A stretch of DNA of 64,000 nt, taken from NCBI RefSeq assembly GCF_010435915.1, contig NZ_JAAFZH010000008.1, positions 186,001-250,000 of the forward strand, written 5' to 3'. A program made the translations under genes and the position numbers. Positions 17,065 to 25,860 of the stretch are shown here, in pieces (the first letter of the stretch is position 1; the number at the start of each line of letters is the position of its first letter). A model generated the notes under the pieces. The model did not search any database, was not told the origin of the DNA, and was given only the letters and a program-made list of their open reading frames with translations. The stretch comes from Spirosoma terrae. GTDB lineage: Bacteria; Bacteroidota; Bacteroidia; Cytophagales; Spirosomataceae.

Positions 17065-18624
17065 ATGGAACAGACTGAACACAATAATTCCTCAGAACCA
17101 GAGTACAAGCCAGAAGACCTTAAACTAGTACTGAGCAACGCTTTTAAGGCGTGTGATATCTTGTTACCTTTAGATAGAATCACTCACCAAAACAGAGTCA
17201 ACCTTAGTCGAAATATTGAAATTCAGAATGTTGGAGGGGAAAATATAACTGTTACAAAAGATAATATCCGTAATTACATTGACTATGTTTTAAACAAACC
17301 TTCTGAATTCCAGGGCAAAAAATATAATTCAAGGATAGCTGCATTATCTAAATGGCTGTTGACTAAAAGGGGCGTAAACCAGTATTACGAAAACAAGGAC
17401 TATTATTTACAGCTACTGGATCACCTTAGAAACAACAACCTAAAACCAATACAAAAACCTGACTCAATGAAACCAGCATTGCAAAATCTATCCAACACAG
17501 CTTGGTGGTTATATTGCTACCATGCTGAAGAATTCAATGGCAGGACTCGCGAAGGAGTTCTTCGTTTGCTTGTTGAAATAATATCGCCCGACGACGTAAC
17601 GATATACCACTACGACGACTTCTTTCCTGAAGAAGGGGAAAGTACTCCTAAATTTTGTAATTACAAGGGGAAAGTCGAGATGCATAATGATGGAGACAAG
17701 CGATACCTGTTTGAATTAAAGCATAATGGTGAACGCGACCTACATATTTTATTATATAAGGATGAAGGTGGCAATTCGCCATGGCTTACTGGCCAATATC
17801 ATAATGTTAGTAGACGGGGTAACATTATTTCCGGAAAGATACTATTCAACAAGATTGGCCCGATCCATGAAAGGGACGACAAGGAGAAAGCAATCTTTTT
17901 TGTAAAGGAATACAAACCTGATAAACCAGAGTCGATTAAGCCTGATCAAATTCATGGGTTTCAATCCTTACCATATAGCGTAAAAGAAACTTTTGCCAGG
18001 AAATCACAAAGTTTCATATCTGTTCGCAACTGTTTTACTACTAAACATATTGACGAATGGAACCGTGATGAAAATTTTCAATATATCAATGAAGCCGAGG
18101 TTTCTGAATATACCTACGAATTCTTCTTGTCTGGGCCAGCAACGCTCTTACCTCCCGAAGAGTATGAGAAGTTCAGAAATAAAGTTTTACTCTTAAAGTC
18201 TAAATTGGAGGAATGGTACGACTGCAAGGGGAAAGTATTCACTCTTTTCGAAGAAGAATCTGTTAAAGACTATGCCGATATCGAATCAAGGTCAAGACTT
18301 TTATTTGATAGGTTAATTGGTAGTTTACGAAAGAGTAGGGTATTTATTATGTTGTATCATAGCTTATTAGCTGAAGGTGAAGCTAATAAGTTAACAGGAA
18401 TGCTGATCGAGTTCGGATATTGTTTTCACGAGCGTAAAGACTGCCTAGTACTGTGGGATAAGCTGCATGAAGATCAACTACCTAATTTTATCAAAGGAGC
18501 AGCTGAATCAGCTGATTCCAGAGTATGTCTAGAGCTTTTTAACTCAGAAAAAGGTGAGGATCCTCTCAGCGATTCACTAGTTGAAAAGGATTGGAAAAAA
18601 TACCTCAGTTTTTATCCTAGATAA
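17065..18624 (+). CDS. Protein with C-terminal nucleoside-deoxyribosyltransferase/TIR-like domain
   Basis: A 519-residue soluble protein. The first 350 residues match no family I know. From residue 354, FLSGPATLLPPEEYEKFRNK, then about 40 residues on RLIGSLRKSRVFIMLYHS, LTGMLIEFGYCFHERKDCLV with Glu449, and a final helix reproduce the order of nucleoside 2-deoxyribosyltransferase-like proteins: a glycine-containing first strand, an acidic strand-loop and a Glu that attacks the glycosidic bond. Such folds, like TIR, act as NAD- or nucleotide-degrading effectors in several immune systems. A sensor-effector layout is inferred. It is divergent from the VWA-like operon, lies on the plasmid-like block and ends at a strong terminator. 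Confidence 0.55.
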   Translation: MEQTEHNNSSEPEYKPEDLKLVLSNAFKACDILLPLDRITHQNRVNLSRNIEIQNVGGENITVTKDNIRNYIDYVLNKPSEFQGKKYNSRIAALSKWLLTKRGVNQYYENKDYYLQLLDHLRNNNLKPIQKPDSMKPALQNLSNTAWWLYCYHAEEFNGRTREGVLRLLVEIISPDDVTIYHYDDFFPEEGESTPKFCNYKGKVEMHNDGDKRYLFELKHNGERDLHILLYKDEGGNSPWLTGQYHNVSRRGNIISGKILFNKIGPIHERDDKEKAIFFVKEYKPDKPESIKPDQIHGFQSLPYSVKETFARKSQSFISVRNCFTTKHIDEWNRDENFQYINEAEVSEYTYEFFLSGPATLLPPEEYEKFRNKVLLLKSKLEEWYDCKGKVFTLFEEESVKDYADIESRSRLLFDRLIGSLRKSRVFIMLYHSLLAEGEANKLTGMLIEFGYCFHERKDCLVLWDKLHEDQLPNFIKGAAESADSRVCLELFNSEKGEDPLSDSLVEKDWKKYLSFYPR

Positions 18625-18660
18625 TGCCCCTTACCTTGCATTAGGGCGCCTAACTAAGCG

Positions 18661-18710
18661 AAATTAGCCGTTACTCATGATTATTATTCATCATGAGTAA
18701 CGGCTAATTT
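18661..18710 (+). terminator. 21-bp perfect hairpin terminator
   Basis: AAATTAGCCGTTACTCATGA plus one T (18661-18681) pairs exactly with 18690-18710 around 8 nt and is followed by a T-rich run including TTTTTTT near 18720. Confidence 0.85.
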
Positions 18711-18784
18711 CTTTGAATTATTTTTTTGATTCAACTCACTAGTATTCAGGCATATTAACATCAACTATTACTATATTTTTCTCA

Positions 18785-19350
18785 GAATTTTGACAAGCGC
18801 TTTTTTCCGTATAGTTACGGTATACAGCAATCAGCTTGTAACTTAATGCCCACATTCCGTACAGGGGTAATTAATCACCTTATTGGCGAGCGGATTTTTA
18901 GCTGATACTACGGTTTACAAAGCCGGGGCAACCGGGATACAATCTCGGGAAGGCTAGAAGCCTATACCCCCACCCCCTGAATTTGGCATGGATTTCTTTT
19001 GATAGCTATACGGTCTACAGTAACTACCCTGCTGGCATGAAGACAAGAGCTTACCTGGCTATGCAGACCCAATAACCCTTTCCTGAATTTTGACGCGCGG
19101 ATTTTTTGGGGATACAGCGATCTACAAAGCAAGCTTAGTCTAGGGATCTAACCCGCCCCTAGGGGTATGGGTAGCTGGAATAAAGACCGTTTAACCATAG
19201 TTCATGCCTCTTCAGGCACCATTCACAGCAGAGCTTTGGTACTATTAATCGGCCTATACTGATCAGATACAGGCATTGTAAGCTATGGGTAACCCCCTCC
19301 TAATTATTTTGCACGAGTGTAGCTAGATTTAGACAGCGATCTACAACACT
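18785..19350. repeat. Array of five diverged ~100-bp repeats
   Basis: Units begin near 18785, 18882, 18977, 19083 and 19301. Each has, in order, a GAATTTTGAC-like start, a GCGGATTTTTT-like run and a core CGGT(C/A/T)TACAA at 18818, 18911, 19011, 19118 and 19337. Core spacing is 93, 100, 107 and 219 bp, so a sixth, decayed unit may lie between the last two. Most are followed by C-rich or GGGGTA segments. No gene is seen from 18625 to 19382. It could be an old iteron or transfer-origin array, or tandem small RNAs; the function is unknown. Confidence 0.5.
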
Positions 19351-19382
19351 ATCAAGCCTAGGTAAATGGGTACCCCTACCCT

Positions 19383-19799
19383 TTATACGTTTGTAGCAGC
19401 GGCACGCTGTTTAACTGCTTGCCAACGACGTTGACTTCGGATCCGTTCACGTTCCTTTACTTCTGGTTTTTGCCGGTGAGCTCGATCCCGCTCTAGCGAA
19501 GCCTGGTAAGCCAGAGCCTTGCCCTCATTCGAGTACGTCCAAATGCGGTCAGGACTGCTATACCATTGTTTGGTCTTAGGACATTGGCGAATGTATAACC
19601 GGCACGACAGCTTACGGGCCTCCTTGATCTGTTGATCCTGTTCTTTTTTAAGCTTTAACCCTTCATTGGAATAGGTAACGCGCCGGATCGGAGAACAAAA
19701 GAGCTTGCCAGTGAACTTACATCTATGCCAATAGAGTGTAGTGGCTGGATAGGACTCTGTGAACTTAGCTTTCAATCGAAGGGCTTTTTTATTGTACAT
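19383..19799 (-). CDS. Small basic protein with an internal 31-residue duplication
   Basis: The 138-residue product contains two copies of a unit: TTLYWHRCKFTGKLFCSP and CRLYIRQCPKTKQWYSSP, each followed by (I/D)R-x-x-TYSNEG and a charged helix. The pattern is LYxxxCxxTxxxxxSPxRxxTYSNEG, then a long Lys/Arg/Glu-rich C-terminal helix. I know no family; the paired Cys and aromatic residues suggest a small nucleic-acid-binding fold. It lies between the repeat array and the plasmid origin and may be a replication accessory (inference). Confidence 0.6.
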   Translation of the reverse strand: MYNKKALRLKAKFTESYPATTLYWHRCKFTGKLFCSPIRRVTYSNEGLKLKKEQDQQIKEARKLSCRLYIRQCPKTKQWYSSPDRIWTYSNEGKALAYQASLERDRAHRQKPEVKERERIRSQRRWQAVKQRAAATNV

Positions 19800-20052
19800 G
19801 GTTCGGTAGGTTAGTTATGGGTTTCGATTTTAAACCGTCAGCGTTGGGATTCCTAACACTGGGTAATAATCGATTAATAAAGATTACTCTTATCAAGAAC
19901 TCTTTTAAGGCGAACCGGGATAATCCCGAACTGGCGCGTGCCCAGAAATGCTTTCCCTGGTGAGTAACTATAAGCGAAATTATCCTCTGCGTTTTGGAAA
20001 GGGGTAGCTGTAAGCGGACCCTTTTTCCAAAACTAATTAATCAGCTTAATTG

Positions 20053-20077
20053 GTTTAATCTGTTTAATTAGTTTAAT
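20053..20077. repeat. A+T-rich direct repeats beside the iterons, candidate unwinding element
   Basis: GTTTAAT occurs at 20053, 20062 and 20071, a 9-bp period, in an A+T-rich run about 55 bp from the first iteron. This is the usual position and type of a DNA unwinding element in iteron plasmids. Confidence 0.5.
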
Positions 20078-20131
20078 AAGAAAAATCAGTCTCCTAATCG
20101 TCTCTCTCTGTGGGTGTTAAAGCGGGCTCCC

Positions 20132-20272
20132 GGAACCGCTGACCCTATGAATGGGAACCGCTGACCCTATAGTCGGGAACTGCTGACCCTATGAATGGGA
20201 ACCGCTGACCCTATGAATGGGAACCGCTGACCCTATGGTCTGAACTATTGTCCATATAGTCAGCGGTTCCCG
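20132..20272. repeat. Iteron cluster, probable plasmid replication origin
   Basis: Five direct copies of a 22-bp unit (GGGAACCGCTGACCCTATGA plus two bases) at 20132-20152, 20153-20174, 20175-20196, 20197-20218 and 20219-20240, each one or two bases different, then an inverted partial copy at 20253-20272. A 22-bp period places the units on one DNA face, as in Rep-binding iterons. The cluster lies 12 bp beyond the 3' end of the Rep-like gene; the inverted copy could serve in handcuffing or autoregulation. Confidence 0.85.
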
Positions 20273-20284
20273 AGTTCAAATACC

Positions 20285-21907
20285 TTAAGCAGATGCTATT
20301 GCTTTTGCCAGGGGTGGATAAATCCGGACTTTATCAGCGTTGTTATTGGTAAGGCCAACGTATTTAGAAATAATTCCACCCTTCAGTAATTTATCCAGCG
20401 CATTGGCGATTTGCTTGGTAGCCTTACTAGGTTTCGTATTATCGGTCCGTTCGTACTCGCACTGTTGCACCAGGTAGGCTCTGTCCAGCTCAATGCACTT
20501 TTCCTTATCAGATAACTGGTTGAAGCGGGTTTGAATCAAAAAGCCTAACAATACGGCTTTAGCATCTTTATTGGCATCCAGCTTTAAGAGGCTATCGAAG
20601 TAGATACTGGCACGGGTCGTAAATAAGTGACCATGATTGGGCAAGATCTCGCCCGAAAACTTGGTAATAACGGTTTTATCAAAATGTTCTTCCTTAAGCT
20701 CTTCTTTGGATAAGCTCTGAAACGGTTTTTTCACTGAGTAGGTAGCTATCATCCGAAACAGCTTTACTCCCTTTTCTTCCTGCAGCACAGGTTTGCTCTT
20801 GCCTGTCTTTTTGTTAACCTCCTCACCGATATAATTAAGGTTCATCGAAATGGTAGATAGGTACTCGACAATCTCGCTAAATTCCCTACGCTGAGCCGAA
20901 TTAAACTTACAATCGCCGGTCGATTTAAGTACTATCTCCATGACTTCGCTGATGGGGACATCAATGAACCTAGAGGTATCCTTTATGTTAGCATACTTCA
21001 TTAGTGCAAAGAACGTCTGCAATACCTTCGCGTCTTTAATTTTCAGGAGTCGCTCGGCAAACTGTTTGGCTCCGGCAATAGTTACACGCTCACGGTCAAA
21101 AACGATTTCAGTTTCTGCCCGTTTGTTGGCGGAAGGTACTTTGTAGGAAGGATTGTTACGGGTCTTTGCAAAATTTCCTTGCTCGTACTGGGTAAGTATA
21201 GCATTGTTACTCATCGACTTGATTACCCGGTTTAGGCCATCGGCAATGTATTTGGGCACACCATACTGCTTGCTTGGGTCGATCTCATTGCTATTGGGGA
21301 AAAGTCGCAGCTGGCCAGTGGTTTCTTCCGGTGTCTCCTGACTAGGTTGCTGTTCGGATTCCTTCAGATCCCGTAAGGAAATAACGGCCATTCGAAGAGC
21401 AGTAAATACACCTGGCAACTTCAGGCACTTTTCTACATAGGCAACTAGGTGTTCCTCTGTGTTAGGAATAGCCCGCTCTCCCAGCTTGAGATTAGTCAGC
21501 TCATTTAACTCATCTCCCGTTGCGGTACCAGTCCGTTGTTTGGCTTGTATTTCATTCGCTCTTTTCAGGTCTTCCGGCGGAGCATCGACTAGAACAAACA
21601 AATGCTCTTTTTTAAGAGTAAAGCCCGTTGATTTGATAGTCGTATCGTCCTTTTCAAGTTCAACCTTTACTTGGTCAAGGGTATTGGTCAGAAATTCGAA
21701 CGCTACCTCTACATCTTTTCGCAGATTCTCCGGCACCTTTGGATTAGCCATCAATTGCGACATCGACAGGAAAAATAGGTGCGTGAATTGCAGATTCTCA
21801 ATTCGTATTGATCGCTCGTCCGGACCTAGTTCAAAGGTGATTCCATCCTTCTCCGAAAGGGTGTACGAAAGGGCAGGGTTATCATGTAGTAAGGTGAACT
21901 CGGTCAT
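20285..21907 (-). CDS. Probable plasmid replication initiator (Rep)
   Basis: A 540-residue soluble protein. I assign Rep from context (immediately beside five iterons and upstream of candidate unwinding repeats, downstream of a primase-helicase gene on the same strand) and from the C-terminal half, where DKLLKGGIISKY and surrounding helices look like a winged-helix domain after a region (FSEIVEYLSTISMNLNY and onward) similar to initiator dimerisation helices. Length exceeds the usual 230-400 residues of Rep_3 proteins; the first 200 residues, Glu/Lys-rich, are of unknown role. It starts 33 bp after the primase-helicase gene, so the genes probably share a transcript. Confidence 0.65.
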   Translation of the reverse strand: MTEFTLLHDNPALSYTLSEKDGITFELGPDERSIRIENLQFTHLFFLSMSQLMANPKVPENLRKDVEVAFEFLTNTLDQVKVELEKDDTTIKSTGFTLKKEHLFVLVDAPPEDLKRANEIQAKQRTGTATGDELNELTNLKLGERAIPNTEEHLVAYVEKCLKLPGVFTALRMAVISLRDLKESEQQPSQETPEETTGQLRLFPNSNEIDPSKQYGVPKYIADGLNRVIKSMSNNAILTQYEQGNFAKTRNNPSYKVPSANKRAETEIVFDRERVTIAGAKQFAERLLKIKDAKVLQTFFALMKYANIKDTSRFIDVPISEVMEIVLKSTGDCKFNSAQRREFSEIVEYLSTISMNLNYIGEEVNKKTGKSKPVLQEEKGVKLFRMIATYSVKKPFQSLSKEELKEEHFDKTVITKFSGEILPNHGHLFTTRASIYFDSLLKLDANKDAKAVLLGFLIQTRFNQLSDKEKCIELDRAYLVQQCEYERTDNTKPSKATKQIANALDKLLKGGIISKYVGLTNNNADKVRIYPPLAKAIASA

Positions 21908-21940
21908 TGTATTGTTGCTTAGGGTAGGGTTTGTACTACG

Positions 21941-24511
21941 TTATTTATTATTGCTGGATACTTTGGCCGCATTAGCAAGATAGTCCCAAATATCCCAAAC
22001 CTCAACCCGTCCACCCCGGCGTTTTAGAATTTCAACGTACCAGGTGTTAGGATTGGGATCCACGCCGACCCGCTCTTCGATGGTGGCCAGTTCGGCTTTG
22101 GTGGGCGTACCGGAATACTTCCGACTGTTATTCCAGATTCCGATAATAAGATCGGCAATACGCTCCAGATCGCCCGCTTCTCCCAGCTTTGTGGCGTGCA
22201 TCTGAACCAAGTTATTCACCTCCCGGTTGAATTGGGCCCCAAATATTAAGGGCAGGCCTGTTTCCAGGGCAATATCCTTGAAATCGATACACATCTGTTT
22301 GATTTCCTCCTGCCGCGATGGGTTACGCATCTTGCCGGTGGGCGTGTAGATCAACTGCATATAGTCGACTAGTACCGCTCCCAGTGGCTCAGTCTTACTC
22401 AGGTACCGAATGGCATCAATTAGCGTATCCGAATCATAGGTTACGTAGTGGACCTTAAGTCGGCCCGAATCAATCAGCTGCCTGAAAAAGCCTTCTTTCT
22501 TCTGATCAAACAGAGCCTGCATCTCCTTGTTGAACAGTGGCCAGGTCGTTTCTCTGGTAGGATCTAGTTTATCTTTCCGTCGGATTGATGTTTTACCCCG
22601 GAAGTAGTGCTCGATCGATTCCCGGTTGTTATACGCCAGGTTTTCATTGCCGATGTAGCTATTGAGCAAATTGATCAGATATCGTTCCTCATCCACTTCA
22701 TAACTGAAGAGGTGGAACGTCTTATGAGGATATAACTTAGCCAGATTAAGGGCCAGATTAGCTAGTAGTATAGACTTACCGTGAGAGGTGGATCCGGCGA
22801 TGATGGAGATCGCTGCAGCCGGAATGAGCAATGCTTCCCGATCAATGGTAAAGCCTGAATCCAGTGACTCGGGACGTGAAGCAATCCGTCGCTTAATTTC
22901 GTCTTCCGAGCTGACAGCTGTTAGAGCCGCAAACGTATCAGCCTTGTTGACGCTCTTGATCTCACGGGCTCGTTTATCCAGCAGATCCAACGCTTCGCCA
23001 GTGGATCCGGAATCGCCTGCTTTTTTGGCGTCCCGCAGCAAACCCTGTAAATCTTCACTCTGCTTTTTATTAAGCTCGGCCTTACGGATTGCTTCGACTG
23101 TCTGATCAACACTATTCCGGCTGATGCCTAAAGCTTGGACGCCCCGATCTGATACAAAGGCACTAATAAAGCTATCCCGGTCAATGGTAGTAAGTTTGGC
23201 TGCTGTGCTGACGATATCGCCAATCATGGCATCCTGTTCTTTGTCACCTAGGTAACCGTTCTCAGGCTGCAGGGCTGCATACTGCGTAAAGATCCGGTCC
23301 AGTTGATACCGCCAGGCGGCTATAGCATTTTCCTTTACCTGATAAAAAACCTCTTTGCCCTGGGTGGCAAGCAGCTCATCCAGATCCTTTACACCCGCCG
23401 GATACTGGCCAACGTATATACGTAAGGTTGGGAACTCTTTTTGCAGAAAGGCAATAGCACTGTCGGTACCCTTGGCGCCAGCCCGCTCAACGCCATCCTC
23501 ACTATCATTATCGAGCATCAGCGTTATCTTACGCATGCCAAGCCGAATAGCCAGACTAATTTGGGATTTGTTTAGGGTATCGCCCGATCCGCCCAGGGCC
23601 GTAACGTTTTTAATGCCAAGTGCTGCCGCATGCAGCGCATCAAGCGGAGACTCGACGATGACCAGATCGGTATCTTTGGAAACGGCTTTCAGGTTGAACA
23701 GAATCGAAGCCCGTTCCCCTTGACCGAACCGGGAGTATAGATATTTAGGCTCTATGCCCCGTTCTATCGTCCGAAACGCCATACCCCGGATCCGGCCGGT
23801 ATGATCCCGATATGGAAATGACAGCACATTCTGGGATCCGATTTGCGGATTGTCAATAGTAGCAGTAATTGCTTGTATTTCACTTTCTGAGAAACCTTTG
23901 CTAGTGAGATGTTCTTTCAGTAGTGATAGACCAGGCATAAAACCCAGTTCCAGCTTGATCGATTCACGGTCCCGTTCCTGACCCGGTAAGCGCAATACGT
24001 CGGTACCATAGCCGCGTCCGTTCTCAGATAGTGGCTTCAACAAATACTGTCGAACCTTGGTGGCCCGGTCCGAAGCAGCCTGTTCGTTGGTAAGCCCGCT
24101 CAGACAATCAATAAAATAGTCGTTGGCGCACTCCCAGGTATCAGCCAGCCGACGCGCTTGTCTGATGCGATCGGCCTCCTCGGGTGTAAGCTGCTGTTCG
24201 GGCAAAACAACGCCCGCCATTTCAGCCAGTCGTCGAACAACATCCTTGGCCTCGGTCAACCCATCCCGCTCCTGAACGTAGTCCCACAGAGAAAGCGAGC
24301 CGACCCGGTAATCTTTTATGTAGCCTGGCGAATGCTCGTATACGTATACCTTGCCTCTACTGTCGCCTTCTTCGCCAGTAATCTTTCGGGTTGTCGTGGA
24401 TTTGTAGCCATTGGCAATTTTGATGAACTCGAATTCAGGCAGGGCATAAGGTAACACGCCGAACAGAGCCGGGTATATTTCGTTTTGAAGGAGCTCAGTT
24501 GTTGGATTCAT
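21941..24511 (-). CDS. Primase-helicase fusion (TOPRIM plus DnaB-like)
   Basis: An 856-residue protein. Residues 1-100 resemble a CHC2-type N-terminus lacking the zinc cysteines (KIANGYKSTT, YRVGSLSLWDYV). A TOPRIM domain follows near residues 280-370 (LVIVESPLDAL, ALGGSG, LMLDNDSEDG). The C-terminal third is a RecA-like DnaB helicase: GSTSHGKS (Walker A), LVDYMQLIYTP (Walker B) and FGAQFNREVNN. It would prime and unwind the plasmid. It overlaps the preceding gene by 4 bp (ATGA), pointing to translational coupling, and lies just upstream of the Rep-like gene. Confidence 0.85.
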   Translation of the reverse strand: MNPTTELLQNEIYPALFGVLPYALPEFEFIKIANGYKSTTTRKITGEEGDSRGKVYVYEHSPGYIKDYRVGSLSLWDYVQERDGLTEAKDVVRRLAEMAGVVLPEQQLTPEEADRIRQARRLADTWECANDYFIDCLSGLTNEQAASDRATKVRQYLLKPLSENGRGYGTDVLRLPGQERDRESIKLELGFMPGLSLLKEHLTSKGFSESEIQAITATIDNPQIGSQNVLSFPYRDHTGRIRGMAFRTIERGIEPKYLYSRFGQGERASILFNLKAVSKDTDLVIVESPLDALHAAALGIKNVTALGGSGDTLNKSQISLAIRLGMRKITLMLDNDSEDGVERAGAKGTDSAIAFLQKEFPTLRIYVGQYPAGVKDLDELLATQGKEVFYQVKENAIAAWRYQLDRIFTQYAALQPENGYLGDKEQDAMIGDIVSTAAKLTTIDRDSFISAFVSDRGVQALGISRNSVDQTVEAIRKAELNKKQSEDLQGLLRDAKKAGDSGSTGEALDLLDKRAREIKSVNKADTFAALTAVSSEDEIKRRIASRPESLDSGFTIDREALLIPAAAISIIAGSTSHGKSILLANLALNLAKLYPHKTFHLFSYEVDEERYLINLLNSYIGNENLAYNNRESIEHYFRGKTSIRRKDKLDPTRETTWPLFNKEMQALFDQKKEGFFRQLIDSGRLKVHYVTYDSDTLIDAIRYLSKTEPLGAVLVDYMQLIYTPTGKMRNPSRQEEIKQMCIDFKDIALETGLPLIFGAQFNREVNNLVQMHATKLGEAGDLERIADLIIGIWNNSRKYSGTPTKAELATIEERVGVDPNPNTWYVEILKRRGGRVEVWDIWDYLANAAKVSSNNK

Positions 24512-24903
24512 AAAGGAGCTGAGGTAAGCAGAGACTCGATTCGCTTGGCGGCTTTTTCCAGGCGGGGCATTAGTTCATACCATTCCTGTTCAAGAAAAAA
24601 CGTTCGCGTCGACTGGATGATGGACCGGATAATCTCAGGAGCGCCCTTAGGACTTTCTGCCAGAAACATACGCACCTCAGCCATCAGTGAGCGCTGTGTT
24701 TTGTAGAAGCCGGCGATGTAGCGTCGCAGTTTGATTTCAAAATACTCTGTGCACATTAGGATGTTGAGTACCTCTTCAGTTTCTCCGCCCTGGTAGGCTG
24801 CTCGGTAGTAGCCTAAATCCAGATCGAACAGATAGCCACACGCCCGGTCGGAGTTAACAGAGGTGCCCGCAAAGGCAAATTGAGCAATAAGTGGTTTGAT
24901 CAT
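24508..24903 (-). CDS. Unknown protein in the replication operon
   Basis: A 131-residue, largely helical protein with a hydrophobic N-terminus (MIKPLIAQFAFAG), two Cys-containing segments and a final stretch ending LEKAAKRIESLL. No family recognised. Its stop overlaps the start of the primase-helicase gene by 4 bp (ATGA), so it is translated with it and may be a loader or accessory factor (inference). Confidence 0.65.
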   Translation of the reverse strand: MIKPLIAQFAFAGTSVNSDRACGYLFDLDLGYYRAAYQGGETEEVLNILMCTEYFEIKLRRYIAGFYKTQRSLMAEVRMFLAESPKGAPEIIRSIIQSTRTFFLEQEWYELMPRLEKAAKRIESLLTSAPL

Positions 24904-24941
24904 ACGTCGAGAAGATAGTTTTATAATTGATTTTCAGGAAG

Positions 24942-25118
24942 TTATGCTTCCTGCTTCTCGGCTTTACCATTTTGGCGTTTACGACTTCTTACCAGATTGG
25001 CAATAATTTCACGCACCTTATCAGACATATCAATTTCGTCCTCATCACACATTGCGCGGAAATCCTCCTTTAGCCTTGTGCTGAGCCTAAGCGTTAAAGT
25101 TGCTGATTCTTTGGGCAT
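24942..25118 (-). CDS. Small ribbon-helix-helix-like (CopG-type) protein
   Basis: A 58-residue frame starting at ATG 25118. MPKESATLTLRLSTRLKEDF supplies a short strand with a T-L-T-L-R-L pattern followed by a helix, then MSDKVREIIANLV, the second helix: the classic ribbon-helix-helix order. The C-terminus is basic. It is the first gene of the minus-strand replication operon and probably controls it, acting on the twin repeats just upstream at 25154-25211 (inference). Confidence 0.7.
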   Translation of the reverse strand: MPKESATLTLRLSTRLKEDFRAMCDEDEIDMSDKVREIIANLVRSRKRQNGKAEKQEA

Positions 25119-25138
25119 TAGTATAATTTTTTGGGTTT

Positions 25139-25211
25139 GCTAAAATTAGCAAATTGTATGAACAATACTAATACATTTAGCGGAAATATTTGTATAAACA
25201 ATATTAATACA
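25139..25211. promoter_or_regulatory. Candidate operator: twin 22-bp repeats upstream of the replication operon
   Basis: TTGTAT(G/A)AACAATA(C/T)TAATACA occurs at 25154-25175 and 25190-25211 (20 of 22 identical, 36 bp apart). The palindrome GCTAATTTTAGC lies at 25139-25150 (read on the minus strand). The location in front of the ribbon-helix-helix-like gene suggests autoregulation of plasmid replication. Confidence 0.6.
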
Positions 25212-25296
25212 CTATCTTTAACAAGACTTAAACGGTCGTCTAAGAGTTGTTAAAAAGAGAGTATAAAAGCATTATTTTACTTGATGGAGTGCTATT

Positions 25297-25833
25297 ATGA
25301 ATATGACTATTAAAGAAATGAAACCCCATCTTCGGACTTTCGCAAAAGAGATTAAGGGGGCGTCAAGTTCTGTACAAGATGTTCAGCACCTACCTGATGT
25401 TAGAGCAATAGTAAATGCTTGTTATCAAAATGTTGACGACAAAGTTGCTCGCGAAGGGGGGAGCGCTCAATATGGCTGGCATTTTAGCCACAAGTTTGCG
25501 CCTGATATTTCTGAGGTTGGATATTTAGTAGCAACAAATCATGCAGTCTGGCGCTCTCCTCTAGGCAAATTAATTGATATAACGCCTTTTCACCCTGATC
25601 AAAGTTTGCGCCCACTGAACTTAGAGGGAAAGGTTTTGTTTCTTGCCGACAATAAAGCGGAACCTGCTAGGTTTGAGGCATACCCTTTACCTCATCCAAT
25701 GAAATACTATGCGCTCAACAGCGGCAAAAAATTGAAGGCCTATGTTGAGGAGCTAACCCAAAAAGAGGAGGCTGCTTGTGCTGAGTACAACAAGGAACTA
25801 ATAGAGCAAATAACAGAACAAAAAAGGACGTAG
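25297..25833 (+). CDS. Unknown soluble protein
   Basis: A 178-residue protein starting MNMTIKEMKPHLRTF. A central block, YGWHFSHKF, then GYLVATNHAVWRSPLGKLID and ITPFH, is rich in His and Trp and looks conserved, as in an enzyme or zinc-binding fold; the C-terminus is a long charged helix. I do not recognise it. It sits divergently from the replication operon with an imperfect 13-bp inverted repeat (25218-25230/25241-25253) in front, and is followed by the resolvase gene 28 bp later. Confidence 0.6.
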   Translation: MNMTIKEMKPHLRTFAKEIKGASSSVQDVQHLPDVRAIVNACYQNVDDKVAREGGSAQYGWHFSHKFAPDISEVGYLVATNHAVWRSPLGKLIDITPFHPDQSLRPLNLEGKVLFLADNKAEPARFEAYPLPHPMKYYALNSGKKLKAYVEELTQKEEAACAEYNKELIEQITEQKRT

Positions 25834-25860
25834 CATCAACATAAGTAAACCTCTTACATC

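Noticed and set aside
20132..20240. Possible CRISPR array
   Set aside because: The repeats touch one another at a 22-bp period without spacers; they are iterons.
21459..21983. 174-residue plus-strand frame over the Rep-like gene end
   Set aside because: Shadow; no upstream signal and it crosses the Rep/primase boundary.
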